From Panicum virgatum (taxonomy: Eukaryota > Streptophyta > Magnoliopsida > Poales > Poaceae): a stretch of DNA of 64,000 nucleotides. The DNA is taken from assembly GCF_016808335.1 (NCBI RefSeq), contig NC_053141.1, forward strand, positions 4,828,711 through 4,892,710, written 5' to 3'. Shown here piece after piece: positions 22,287 through 32,600 of the stretch (position 1 is the stretch's first letter; the number at the start of each line of letters is the position of its first letter). The notes under the pieces were generated by a model, which saw only the letters and a list, made by a program, of their open reading frames with translations, was not told the origin of the DNA and made no database searches. The position numbers were made by a program, and so were the translations under genes.

Positions 22287-23036
22287 GACCTCCAGGGTTT
22301 CGAGGGCATCGCGGAGGCGGTCATCGACGGGCGGCGCACCAAGGGCGCGAGCTCGAGCGCGGCGCAATCCATGCATCTCGTCCGGAAGCTCGCAATGGCC
22401 TTGTGCCAGGGCTAGAGCGAGCGCATCGCCACGGGCATCTTGAGCGTGGGGGACAACCCGAAGACGTTGGAGGAGGTGCTCGCCTTCTCCCTGCAGAAGC
22501 TGGAGGACATGGCCATGGACGCGCTCGCGGTCCAGGCCGAGGTGGCCGACGAGGACGCACCGTTCGAGGTGGCGGCGGCCGCGGGGGACGCGAGTGTGTT
22601 CGACACGCTGGTGCCCTCGTGCGTGTGGTCCGACAGCGGCTCGGACGGGCACGTCACGCTGGTGGCGGCCATCCAGGTGCGCAACGCGTCGCGGCGGTAC
22701 GAGGCGCGCGGGATGGTCACCGTCATACCGTCGGCGAGGCTGCTGGGCGCGGCGGGGCACAGCGCCGGGAGGTTCAAGGTGTGTCACCTGCACGTCGGCG
22801 GCGTGCAGGTGAGGTGGCCCCCGTTGGGCGCCGGCGGGAGTGCGAGCTGGGGCGCGGAGAGGCAGAAGCTGACGGCGATGCAATGGACATTCGTGGACGG
22901 GCCAGCCTACGTCGGAAGGAGGGCGGCAACGCCGACGGCGCAGGCGAGGGCGAGGGTGTAGCGGCCCGACATCGTGTGGAGCCTCTCATAGCGGGTGCTC
23001 GCCGGGATGTGGCTAAAGACTTGCTCTTTCGCTGAC
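22287..23036 (+). pseudogene. Fragment of a PMI1 (PLASTID MOVEMENT IMPAIRED 1)-type gene
   Basis: The translation matches, from family knowledge, the C-terminal half of plant PMI1/PMI1-related proteins, which act in chloroplast and nuclear positioning. Landmarks in order are LQGFEGIAEAVIDGRR, SSAAQSMHLVRKLA, SERIATGILSVGDNPKTLEE, LAFSLQKLEDMAMDAL, FKVCHLHVGGVQ, QKLTAMQW and, after stops, DIVWSLS...[12 protein letters not shown] stops lie at 22413-22415, 22959-22961 and 22989-22991. The N-terminal C2-type part is absent and no promoter or intron is evident. It lies in the Pack-MULE candidate, so it is probably a captured, dead fragment. Confidence 0.75.
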
Positions 23037-23083
23037 CTTCGTTGAATCCTCTCTCTCTCTCCCACTGTGTACATCTCTCTCTT

Positions 23084-23409
23084 GGCCGTGTTTGGTTACA
23101 GGTCAAATCAACATTACACAAAAAGATGAATGCCCGCATGGAATACTAAATGAAGTCTATTTATAAAACCTTTTTCAGGGACGGGTGTAATTTTTCGAGA
23201 CGAATCTAATGGCGGTAATTAAACGATGATTTGCTACAGTGATGCTACAGTAACCATCCTCGAATCACGCGGTCAAAGGCCTCATTAGATTCGTCTCGCG
23301 ATTTACACGGGGGTTGTGGAGGTGGTTTTGTAATTAGACTTCATTTGATATTCTAAATTAACGGTCAAAACGTGCTACAGTAATTCCACGAAAAAAACCA
23401 AACACGGCC
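23084..23409. mobile_element. Harbinger/Tourist-type MITE
   Basis: The 326-bp element begins GGCCGTGTTTGGTT and ends with its complement AACCAAACACGGCC. The interior contains the familiar grass-MITE sequence gctacagtgatgctacagta and attagattcgtctcg. A clear 3-bp target duplication is not preserved. It sits just after the PMI1-like fragment. Confidence 0.8.
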
Positions 23410-23518
23410 TATACAAAGAAGCACAATGGCGATGGTGCCACACTCATTGCATATTGGCAGCATCTAGTAGGATTCTAAGGTAACCAAGTATTAGTAGGAT
23501 TCCAATCCTTTCTAGCAC

Positions 23519-23572
23519 GGCGGCGGACACGGACGGCAACGGGACGTTGGACTGTGTCGAGTTCGTGACCAG
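23519..23572 (+). pseudogene. Isolated EF-hand fragment (CDPK/calmodulin-like)
   Basis: Eighteen codons read AADTDGNGTLDCVEFVTS. The 12-residue loop D-T-D-G-N-G-T-L-D-C-V-E has the canonical calcium ligands at positions 1, 3, 5, 9 and 12. The flanking AAD...EF pattern is typical of calcium-dependent protein kinases. No further exons were recognised, so it is a captured fragment rather than a gene. Confidence 0.55.
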
Positions 23573-23849
23573 CCATGATCAATCAACCACGAATAGAACA
23601 TCGATTGCTCTTGATGAACGCATGTACTGTTGTTGATGCTCATCTGACACAAAATTGAGTTCTCGATTGGTAACTAGGAGGTGGGGAAATGCTCAAATTG
23701 TACTAAACAAAGACTGTCCAAAGCGAATTGCAAAGACTGAAAAGAGAAAAGGTGCATGACTCCTTCACTTGATGCTAATCTTTAAAAGACCTGGGGGGCA
23801 ATTTTTGCCTCACCATTAGGCCACGTCTACAAGAATTGGCAACCATATG

Positions 23850-26800
23850 ATTTGCATCCAACAGCTGCTATAGTGCCAGCGCAACTTGCAGCCCAAACCA
23901 GCGTACACTCCACTGGTCTATATGCACTTGCTCACGTTGGGCTGCAGCTGACCCTAGCGCTGGCCTGCCTCCAAGCTTGGGCCGCGCGCCTGCTTGCTGT
24001 GACACGGGCTGCTGTCCCTTCCTTCGGCCAACTCGCACCTCCCTTTCAAAAAAGAAAAAAAAAATCACGCCGCCTGGTGGACCGCGTGTCAAATCCCCGC
24101 TCCGCCGCCGCTGCCGCCGACGTTGGCACTTCGCGCGCCTCGCTGCGCCTGCCACCGACGCCACGCCGTGCCTACGTGCCGCTGCACGCCGCGCTGCTGG
24201 GTCGTGCGCGCACCGCGCACTGCTAAGTGCTAAGCCCACGCTAGATCCTGCAGCAGAAAGGCAAAAGCAAGAAGGAAAAGGAGAAAACAAGAAGAAAACT
24301 CCCGATTTTCAAACATAAATTAATCACTCAAAACATCATGGATATGAACAAAACTTGAGTCATAGAAGCACAATCTCAATATCTAACAGATCCAAAAAGA
24401 AGTTTGCAAAAAGACCGACTAAATCTGCGGAATTGAAAATCACACGAAAACCCACCCAAAAATCATAGAAAAAGAAAAACGCTTGGGATGCAAAGATGAG
24501 ACAAGAAATCAATCTTTTGATTACTCCACAAGGTCCGGTTACAAACCACTCCTAGCCAAATCAAAGCATGGATGGCAAAAGGTTCAAACAAAGAGCCACT
24601 CTCCCTCTCTTTCAAACCCTAGCTCTTTAAGATAAAAGAGATGACCTTTAAATGAGATATACAAAAGAGGTGGGCTGTCCACGCAGTCACTCTATGTGTT
24701 TTAATGCACTATATTTTTTTTGAACCTACGGTGAATGTCACAAGACAAATACTATGATCTACTATTACTTCTCACAAATAGCTCTGATATTTAGGAAGGG
24801 TACATATTTCTACTCTTTCCAACTAGCAAAAATCAAAGATAAGCACAAGTCTATAATATTTTGGTGTATCATATATGCCAAGTTATCATAACAGAAATAA
24901 TTTGCGTGTGGAATGAATTATAACTCCAAATGCTAAACAATTAAGCTTTTTTGACAGAGCTTCTACATCCTTTTCTCTTCACATTCTTCTTCGTACAGAA
25001 ACGATAAACAAATACCAGGGGTTCCACCACACTAACCTACAGGTCATGGCGTGGCAAAGACGCGCCAGTTTTTCTAGCGTCTACTATGATGAGGTGTGAC
25101 CTCAAGGACTGCAAAAGGAATTATCTGATCTGAAATCTTTCATGCAAAATTTGGATTGAAGAACAAAAACCTTCATTAGCATAAAATATTCAGATTCAAT
25201 AATAAACTTGTCATAAGATACTTATCCTAGACTAACATCAATAGCCACAGTTCAGTGCACTTTTTTTTACTGCAACTAGTAACTTCTCTACTGCTTTAGC
25301 CCATGCATCTATGAATGATCTATGAACAAAGTAGTAAACTAGTAATTTAGAAAGAGTAACTTTCACACATCACATAACCAAATTTCTGAACAAGGTACAC
25401 TCTATAATGTCGGTACTCTGACATCAGAACTTTCAGTAATACAAAGATGGGACAGCTGAAATGATCTTAGGATACTAGTAACCAATCCAGAATGAAAGTA
25501 GCAACCAATCCAGAATAAGAGAACAAATAACCAAAAATAAGCGTGCCAAAATAAAAGAACATAACGTGAACAGTCACTTGTCATCCAACCCCACATATCC
25601 CAGGCATCCCCATAAGCATAACTAGGATCGGAATCATCAACACACAGCAACAAAATCTAACCAAACAGCATATCAAGCAAACACGCAGGATCCAAGCACC
25701 AAGCACTATGACCAAGTCATATGCCTGGCAAGCAGGAAATGATAATAAACCAGTCAGTAATACGGTGTATAACAAAGCAACTGATCTTCTCACGGTACAT
25801 CATAATTCTCCAGCTACAATAACAAACCTTACAATAGCAGATAGACTTTCATACCTGGATGGCACATACTTCTCAAGATCTAGGCCATCAGTAGGGACCA
25901 GATCAGTCACGGTTGTAGCGGTAGCCCCCTTAATTGCCACCATCTTGGCTACGGGGTTAGAGTATCGGTCACCACCTCGGTCAGATCCATAATGACCACC
26001 CACCGCCACCACCATACCTGTCATCTCTGCCACCATACCAATGCAAGGGATGTTTGGTCTTCTTGTCATCGTACAGTCCCAAGAAAGGCAGTTTCATTCT
26101 CCATTCAGTGCCTAGCGAGTTGACTCTGATATAGTGTGGCTAGCCATTCTATCAACACTAGTCAAACATTGCATCCGAATCTGACAAGTGGCTGCTGCCA
26201 TAAACAGAGATTTTATCAAGTCAACAGTAAAATGAATGAGCAAGTTGATAGCTGCTAATAAATTGTTTCTCCAGAAGTCAGCATTTCTCCTTTTACAAAT
26301 TTTGCACTAGGAGTCAAATATAATGTAAAAAATGTGCCTCTGATTTACAAACAAAGCAGCAGAGGTATCTAGATCCAATAATGTGGCATATCCAGTTTTC
26401 ATTGTTTCGCATTTTTCAACTTTGTCCTTGTATCCAGAACATGAATTGATTCAGTATATTGCCTTGCAATTAAAATGGCTCTCAAGCTCAATCAACTATG
26501 CAATCTAACAACCAATCAATTTCAATAATTGAATCAAGGATTGCTCACCTGCGTTGCCCCTGCTCCTACCTGAATGCTGCCGTCGGCTGCCTCCTACCTG
26601 AATGCTGGGGGAGGGGAAGCGCGGCGATGTGGGTAGGGGTGGAGCCAGCGGCAAAGCTGGGAGTGCGGGGAGAGCGGAGGTGTAGGCGGCTGCGCAGGAG
26701 AGCGCAGGGATGCCGCCGCGGCAGGCGACGGTGAGGGCAGGGAGGCCACCATGGCAGGCGACAAGGGCAGGGCGCCGCCGGTGGTCGTGCAGGAGAGAAC

Positions 26801-26860
26801 AGGGCGGCGTCGGCGTGCGAGGACAGAGCGAGGGCACGGCGGCGTGCGATGCAGAGGGGT
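23850..26860. other. Interior of the Pack-MULE candidate; no complete gene recognised
   Basis: GC-rich sequence at 23930-24240 and 26560-26860 gives Arg/Pro/Ala-rich frames in several phases without domains. Around 25870-26090 the minus strand gives Gly/Asp/Arg-rich stretches such as YGGGGG and GSDRGGDRYSN in shifting frames, perhaps a fragment of an RGG-type RNA-binding protein. The remainder (24300-25850) is AT-rich with only short frames. Confidence 0.4.
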
Positions 26861-26866
26861 CGCAGG

Positions 26867-27282
26867 TAGGGGTGGTAACGGGCCAGGCCCTTTTGCTTCC
26901 TTCATACTCCCTCCTTCCCAGTTTATAAGGCATACACGTATATCAAGATTCAAACCTTCTCATCTTTGACCAATAATTTGACTATTAAATTTTTGTTTTT
27001 ATAATGCAAATTTCATATGATTGGATTCATAATCAAATATAGTTTACAATGATTATAAGCTTATAATCAAAAGTGATATAATATATGATAAATAAATGGT
27101 CAAAGTGTTGTTTAGAAGACCGTGTCATGTTCCACCGTGCCTTATAAACGGGGAAGGAGGGAGTAAATTAATTTGAGCCTAATCAATTTTAGCTCAAAAA
27201 TGAATATAATTTTAGCCCTGCCCTTATCCAGCCCTATCCTTAAATTTGCTAGGCTAAATTGGAGGGCCCTTTACCACCCCTA
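26867..27282. mobile_element. hAT-type MITE with 8-bp target duplication, interrupted by a Stowaway
   Basis: The ends are inverted: TAGGGGTGGTAACGGGCC at the left, and TAGGGGTGGTAAAGGGCC as the reverse complement of the right. Perfect 8-bp repeats GTCGCAGG flank it at 26859-26866 and 27283-27290. Its interior is split by the Stowaway at 26907-27163, so the order of insertion is clear. Confidence 0.88.
26907..27163. mobile_element. Stowaway MITE nested in a hAT-type MITE
   Basis: The 257-bp element has ends CTCCCTCCTTCC(C)AGTTTATAAGG and their near-perfect complement, with TA duplications at 26905-26906 and 27164-27165. It is a different member from the one at 17155. Confidence 0.88.
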
Positions 27283-27488
27283 GTCGCAGGCCGGCGGGCG
27301 GACGGTGGCGGCGTGCGATGTAGAGGGGGCGCGGGCGGGCGGGCGGGTGAGGTTAAGATGAACAATGACCATGATACCCTTGGACGAATAAAATCAACTA
27401 AAATAGCTATTTTGCGTAGGCGTTGGGAGGTATTGGAAGGCGTTGCAAACGTTTCCAAACATAGTAAAAAATCTCATTATTATATTAT

Positions 27489-27580
27489 ATATAGGGAACA
27501 TCAATCCTGACTAAGAAAACAACAAATATTTCACTAACCAACCAAGGGTACACAAGCAAAACTACAGGTTCCTTCTTCAT
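27489..27580. repeat. Local repeat family, copy D/E (middle part)
   Basis: It resumes copy D after the large insertion: tatagggaacatcaatcctg, ccaaccaaccaagg and ctacaggttccttcttc align with copies B and C. It is interrupted again at 27590. Confidence 0.7.
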
Positions 27581-27589
27581 TATTATTAT

Positions 27590-28481
27590 GAGAAATTTTA
27601 TGGTGCTCGGAGATTTTATGAGCCATTGAAGGGTTCAGATCAAATGGTTAAAAAGATGGAAGAACCTGTTACAAAGAACTAAAGATGTGGGGCCGGGACC
27701 TATTTTTTGAGCCAGGAGCCACTTATAAAATTAACCTTAAAGATATTTTAGTACTTTTCCTATCCTTTGGTTCCCGTAGCACCAAGGTCTGCCCATCCCA
27801 GTGCAGTAGCATCCGTCTTCATGGCAACCTTACCGATTCAGCTCCTGGCATCTAGAGTGCAGGATCATATGCGGTGCTGCACAGGCTGCATCGAAGCATC
27901 AACAATTACAAATTTCCACTGGTGTCATTCCTCCTTTTTCCTGGTGATTGAGCTCCCTTCAATCAGCGCCTGAATGATGCTTGGATTTATAACTGGAAAT
28001 TGAAATCATTATATAGTGATACCTGATTTGATATTAATTACTTAACAATTCAGTAAACGTAGGATACACGAATAGTTTTGGATTGGTTGGAGAGAGAACA
28101 TGAGCATTAGCATGGGCGCTGGCCGGCGAGCCCCGACGCAAGGAAGCCTTAGCCTATGAGCCCCTCCGCAACGATCTCTAGTGGGAATCCCGCCCCTGGC
28201 ACGGCGGGACCAGGAAATCCGATGCGCTGCATGATGCTCTTGATGGAGATGGGGAAGGGCCGCCAGGGTGGCTGTGCAGGGGAGCCCAGCGACGTGCCCA
28301 GGCCGGCGGCGCCCAGCGGATGGACGATCGGAATCGAGAGATTGACGAACGGAGAAGCAGACCAATTGTGCTCACATGATAGATTACTAAACTACCCTTT
28401 ATTAGAGAAAAAAATAGCTTCTAATATCCCCTAAAAATTAACGGCTCTGATTTTTTCAGAGGGAAGCACCGTAACAACTCT
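27590..28481. mobile_element. Probable Mutator-like non-autonomous element, 0.9 kb
   Basis: It interrupts the local repeat and is flanked by TATTATTAT at 27581-27589 and 28482-28490. The target is low-complexity, so this duplication is weaker evidence. The ends are partly inverted: AGAAATTTTATGGTGC and, from the right, AGAGTTGTTACGGTGC. They resemble the ends of the 5.65-kb neighbour. The interior includes a GC-rich part (28150-28360) with a clean 66-codon minus-strand frame ending LEIVAEGLIG then TAA. I cannot name its source; it may be a captured exon. Confidence 0.5.
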
Positions 28482-28489
28482 TATTATTA

Positions 28490-29010
28490 TTTTGAAGGAA
28501 CTACGCATGTCTACTTCCTTGGTTTGGGAAACATGTTCAGTTTAACAGGATCATCTTGCAGTAGACTTCAGAGACTAGTTTCCTTAGTAGTTACAGTAGC
28601 CCACCTATATTTTATAAAAAAGTAGTTATGACATTATAGAAGTATTATTGTGATAGATCAGTATTATTCATCAGTAGAAAGGATAAAGTAAGTAGAAGAC
28701 AAGAGGCCCTGAAGTAAGCTAGTAGATGCTTTTGGGCTGAAAGAAACAAAGGTAAAATTGAGCGCTCTGAAAAGGCCACCGGCAGACCTCGCCAAAGCTA
28801 ATGCGGCTGGTCATGCAGAGATTTCATTGGAACACCCAAAACCGACGACATGACTCAGCCCATTTCAAGACTCTCTTTGAGCATTCAAGCAGCGCATCAA
28901 CCAATTGCTAGCCTTGAACTTTTAACTTCCTAGTGTCTCCCATGTCCATAGCTTCATTCCTCTCAATATCAATCAATGTGGATAACTCATCAGTGTGCAG
29001 CTTCCTTTGT
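28490..29010. repeat. Local repeat family, copy E (right part of the split copy)
   Basis: It aligns with copy B from ggtttgggaaacatgtt through aaaggataaag, gctctgaaaaggccaccgg, acgacatgactcagcc and actcatcagtgtgcagctt. With the D and middle parts it makes one complete copy broken by two insertions. Confidence 0.75.
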
Positions 29011-29699
29011 GGCTTTGAAGCTGTGAGATGCCAAATATGTTTCATACAGCCTAGGGGGAGGTAGGCGTGTATATAACTTGATTGCATTGTACTCACAAAC
29101 TGAGGTAGTCCAGGTGATGTGACAAATAAAGCAAGCTTTCAGGATATTTAATCCCTTGGATTTATCTGAAAATTGGAAGTCCTCAATGTAAGTAGGTTTT
29201 ATCAAGATTAATCTGATGAAAGTTATGGGGCCATTGTATGCCAGACCAAACTGTGCACTTTCAAAAATAAATGCACGGCTATACCACCGCACCAAAATAC
29301 AGATAAGGATTTAAATGCACTCACGTTCACTTTGATAGATCAATTGACATGGAAACAACTTTTGTCCTTCATGAATAATCGGCATACAATAGGGAATCCA
29401 TGCGTACAATATGCTTCATTGGAGAATGGTAGGGCATAATTGAACTTCAAAGATTTGGAGGCAAAATATGAGATGCAGTGCAGAGTTATAAATTAAAAAA
29501 AAACTTCGTATGTTCTGTTGATCACATCCAATGGGTTGAAGATACCGCTTTCCATGAAGAATTCAAATGCCCATTGTTATAGCATTGCGTAAGCTCAGGA
29601 GTTGGGAGCATTCTTGAGTATGTGTACTGTACCTAATCTACAGAGGAAGGTTTTACAATACATTGGCATGCCCAACTATGTCTCACCTGAACTATCAGC

Positions 29700-32600
29700 C
29701 TAAGAACCTAAGACCTCTTCCATGGTCACAAACCGGCCTTGCTCAATTGATAATTGACCAGCCACGCCGATGGCAACAGATAGTAGACCGTCGCTTAAGT
29801 TCACGGAAGGTCCGTAGGCACCTTGAGCCCTTATAGCAGACAAGAAGTTGAGGTGCTCCAAGTAGCTGGATCCATGATGAAGACCTTGATACCTATAAAA
29901 CAAAGTTTGTTAAGATACAAACCAAAACTTCCCAACTGCTAAGCTATGCATTCTGCATCTTAACTTCAATTGTTAAACCAAACTTAAATCAATTTTCTCA
30001 TTTATCAGTTCAGTCCCGATCATGTAGTCACACAGCAACAAAATAATATTACTTTAGAAACTGATATTAATGTGTACAATTTTTCCTTAAATTGTAAGTA
30101 CTCAAGAAAGCAAAATGCTGATATGGTACAGCAAAATAGAATATACTTGATTCGTTCATCTTCAGCTGTTATTGTTACAACTCCATCTCTGCCCTCTGTT
30201 CTCTTTCCAAACCTGACAATGCTCTCGGGAACAAAAGCTTCACCCTGTTTGAAAAGAAATATCACTCACCCTAGAATTGCACATTCAACAGAGACAGAGT
30301 AGCATATAGTTGAAATCAGGTAATCAGATTCAAGTAATAAACAAAGGAGAAGAATACGCCAATATCTTTCACATAAAAGAAACCTCAAGGAGAGGGAATG
30401 AACCGCGCACCGTGAGCTACCAGTGATCATATGCAGATGCTCCCTCACAGCTCACATTTCAAATGAAAATCTAGCTCTCCCTCTCCCTCAAGACCAGTAA
30501 AGGTAACTGATAAAGAATATCATAAAAGGACTAAATCCCTTATGCATCTTCTAGAGATAATAGATCTGCAGTCTTAAACGGAAATTCAAAACAATGCAGT
30601 CCAGATGCTTCAATTTCCTGATTGATTCGACTACGTATCTAGCTATACCAGAACCTACAGTTTTGATTTTCATCCTGAACAATATTTTGAATTTCAATAC
30701 AACAAAATGCATGTGCATGCCTTTTATCACCAAGCCTTTCATGTACTGATACACTCATCAATGATTCACCAAGCCTTTTGTGAACTGACACAGTCATCAA
30801 TGATTCACCATCCAAATTCAGCCTTTGGAATACCTGACAGGTGGCATTTGATCATGATATCTCACCTACCACTCTACAGGAGGCTTGTTGCTGAAAAAGG
30901 TGACAAAAAAGAAGAGGAAATATTTTTGCTATATTTTCTTAGACCTGGTACTACAAGGAGGTGATTATCCCAGCACTACTCATTGTAGTTGGTACAGAAA
31001 ACCACAGCCATTTGTTGGCTTTACGAGTTCACAATTCGTATGGCTAGTATGAGCCTACACAGTTTATGCTTCTGTTAGTCCAGATGCTTCCATTTCCTAA
31101 TTGATTCGACTATGTATCTAGCTATATTGGAACCTCTAGTTTTGATCTTCATCCTGAATAATGTTTTCAATTTTCATACAACAAAATGCATGTGCACGCC
31201 TTTTATCACCAAGCCTTTCCTGTGCTGATACACTCATCAATGATTCACCAAACCTTTTGTGAACTGACGCAGTCATCAATGATTCACCATCCAAATTCAG
31301 CCTTTGAAATACCTGACAGGTGGCATTCGATCACGATATCTCACCTACACTCTAGAGGAGGCTTGCTACAGAAAAAGGTGACAAAAAAGAAGAGAGAATA
31401 TTTTCACTAGATTTTCTTAGACCTCCTGGTAATGCAAGGAGGTGATTATCCCAGCACTACTCATTGTAGTTGGTACAGAAAACCACAGCCATTTTTATTG
31501 GATTTACATGTTCACAATTTGTATGGCTAGTATGAGCCTACACGGTTTATGCTTCTGTTATTTATTACAGTTTTAGGCATATTCACACACTATAGAACAA
31601 TGCATAGTTACTGTACCTTCTAATCCTACATTTGCCAAAAGCTAATTCTAGAGCCCAGGGTAGGTTTAGCTTTACCCACTTCAGCAACCTATTGTGTATC
31701 TCAAGATTTACCTCTCCAACAACAAGGATACAAAAAGTAAAGAAAGGTATAAGCAATAGTGATAATAGTAAAAGGATAGCTTAGGTCATGATTCAGACAC
31801 ATATATTGCTGATTCCCACCAGCTCGGCCGCTCCTATTTTTTTTCTCAAACACGCAGGAGAGCTGTGTATCTTTGTATTAAGAGAAAAAAAGGGTTCGTC
31901 GCTGCAGAAAACCAGGTAGAACTGTTACAAAGAAAAAGGAAGAGCCTAGGACCTGACCACACAGCACCTAGCGTCGTAAACTTGCTCAATCAACCTTCCC
32001 AGGTTCAGGGCAGAAAGCCCCTTAGCTCCAGCTAACCTCCAAAGCTGGGATTCATCCTTGAAATCCTAGAGTGCCCACTGCAGGTTGGGTCATCCCATCA
32101 AAGACACATGCATTCCTGTGTTTCCATAGAATCCAAGCTCCGAGAATGCATAGGGAGTTGAAGCCCTTCCTATGCTGTTTCTGTAATTTCTTCCAAGACC
32201 TTCTCCACCAATCAGCAAAGAAGCCAATGCTACGACTGGACCGCTCCTATCTAAGGATACTTTTTTGGGTATACATATTCCATTCTTTGATATGTCCAAA
32301 GCATCTCAACAGATGTTAGACAAGCTTTCCTTCGAAAGGGGAACCAAATATTTGCATAGACACTGTTTTGAAGAAGAAAAAACATGTCAGTCAGGGGAAC
32401 ATGTGCTTTGATAAAAGGGTGATCTTTTTCATAGATGTTTTAGGCCTTTCTTCTGATGATAACGTACTTGCAATCTGTAAACTACACAATACTAAAACAA
32501 AGTAAAACAGACACCAAAACTGAAACTGAGTCAACTAGGTATAACTGAAGTACCCTAGATGGCTAGATTCATATCGACAAAAGGTTACAGTTCGTCACAG

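Larger units (their letters stand above)
21826..27479. mobile_element. Candidate Pack-MULE, 5.65 kb, carrying host-gene fragments
   Basis: The inserted block splits one copy of the local repeat. It is flanked by perfect 9-bp repeats TTATATTAT at 21817-21825 and 27480-27488. The ends are imperfectly inverted: left GAAATTTTTTACAATGC, right (reverse complement) GAGATTTTTTACTATG, the latter offset by 4 bp. Both ends have GGGAGG-rich subterminal sequence. Nine-base duplication plus captured fragments fits a Mutator-type Pack element. Inside are a PMI1-like fragment, an EF-hand fragment, a Harbinger-type MITE, a hAT-type MITE and a Stowaway. No transposase was seen. The AT-rich flank leaves the exact ends uncertain. 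Confidence 0.65.

Noticed and set aside
23519..23572. A complete calcium-dependent kinase gene around the EF-hand
   Set aside because: No kinase motifs or other EF-hands could be read within several kb on either strand.
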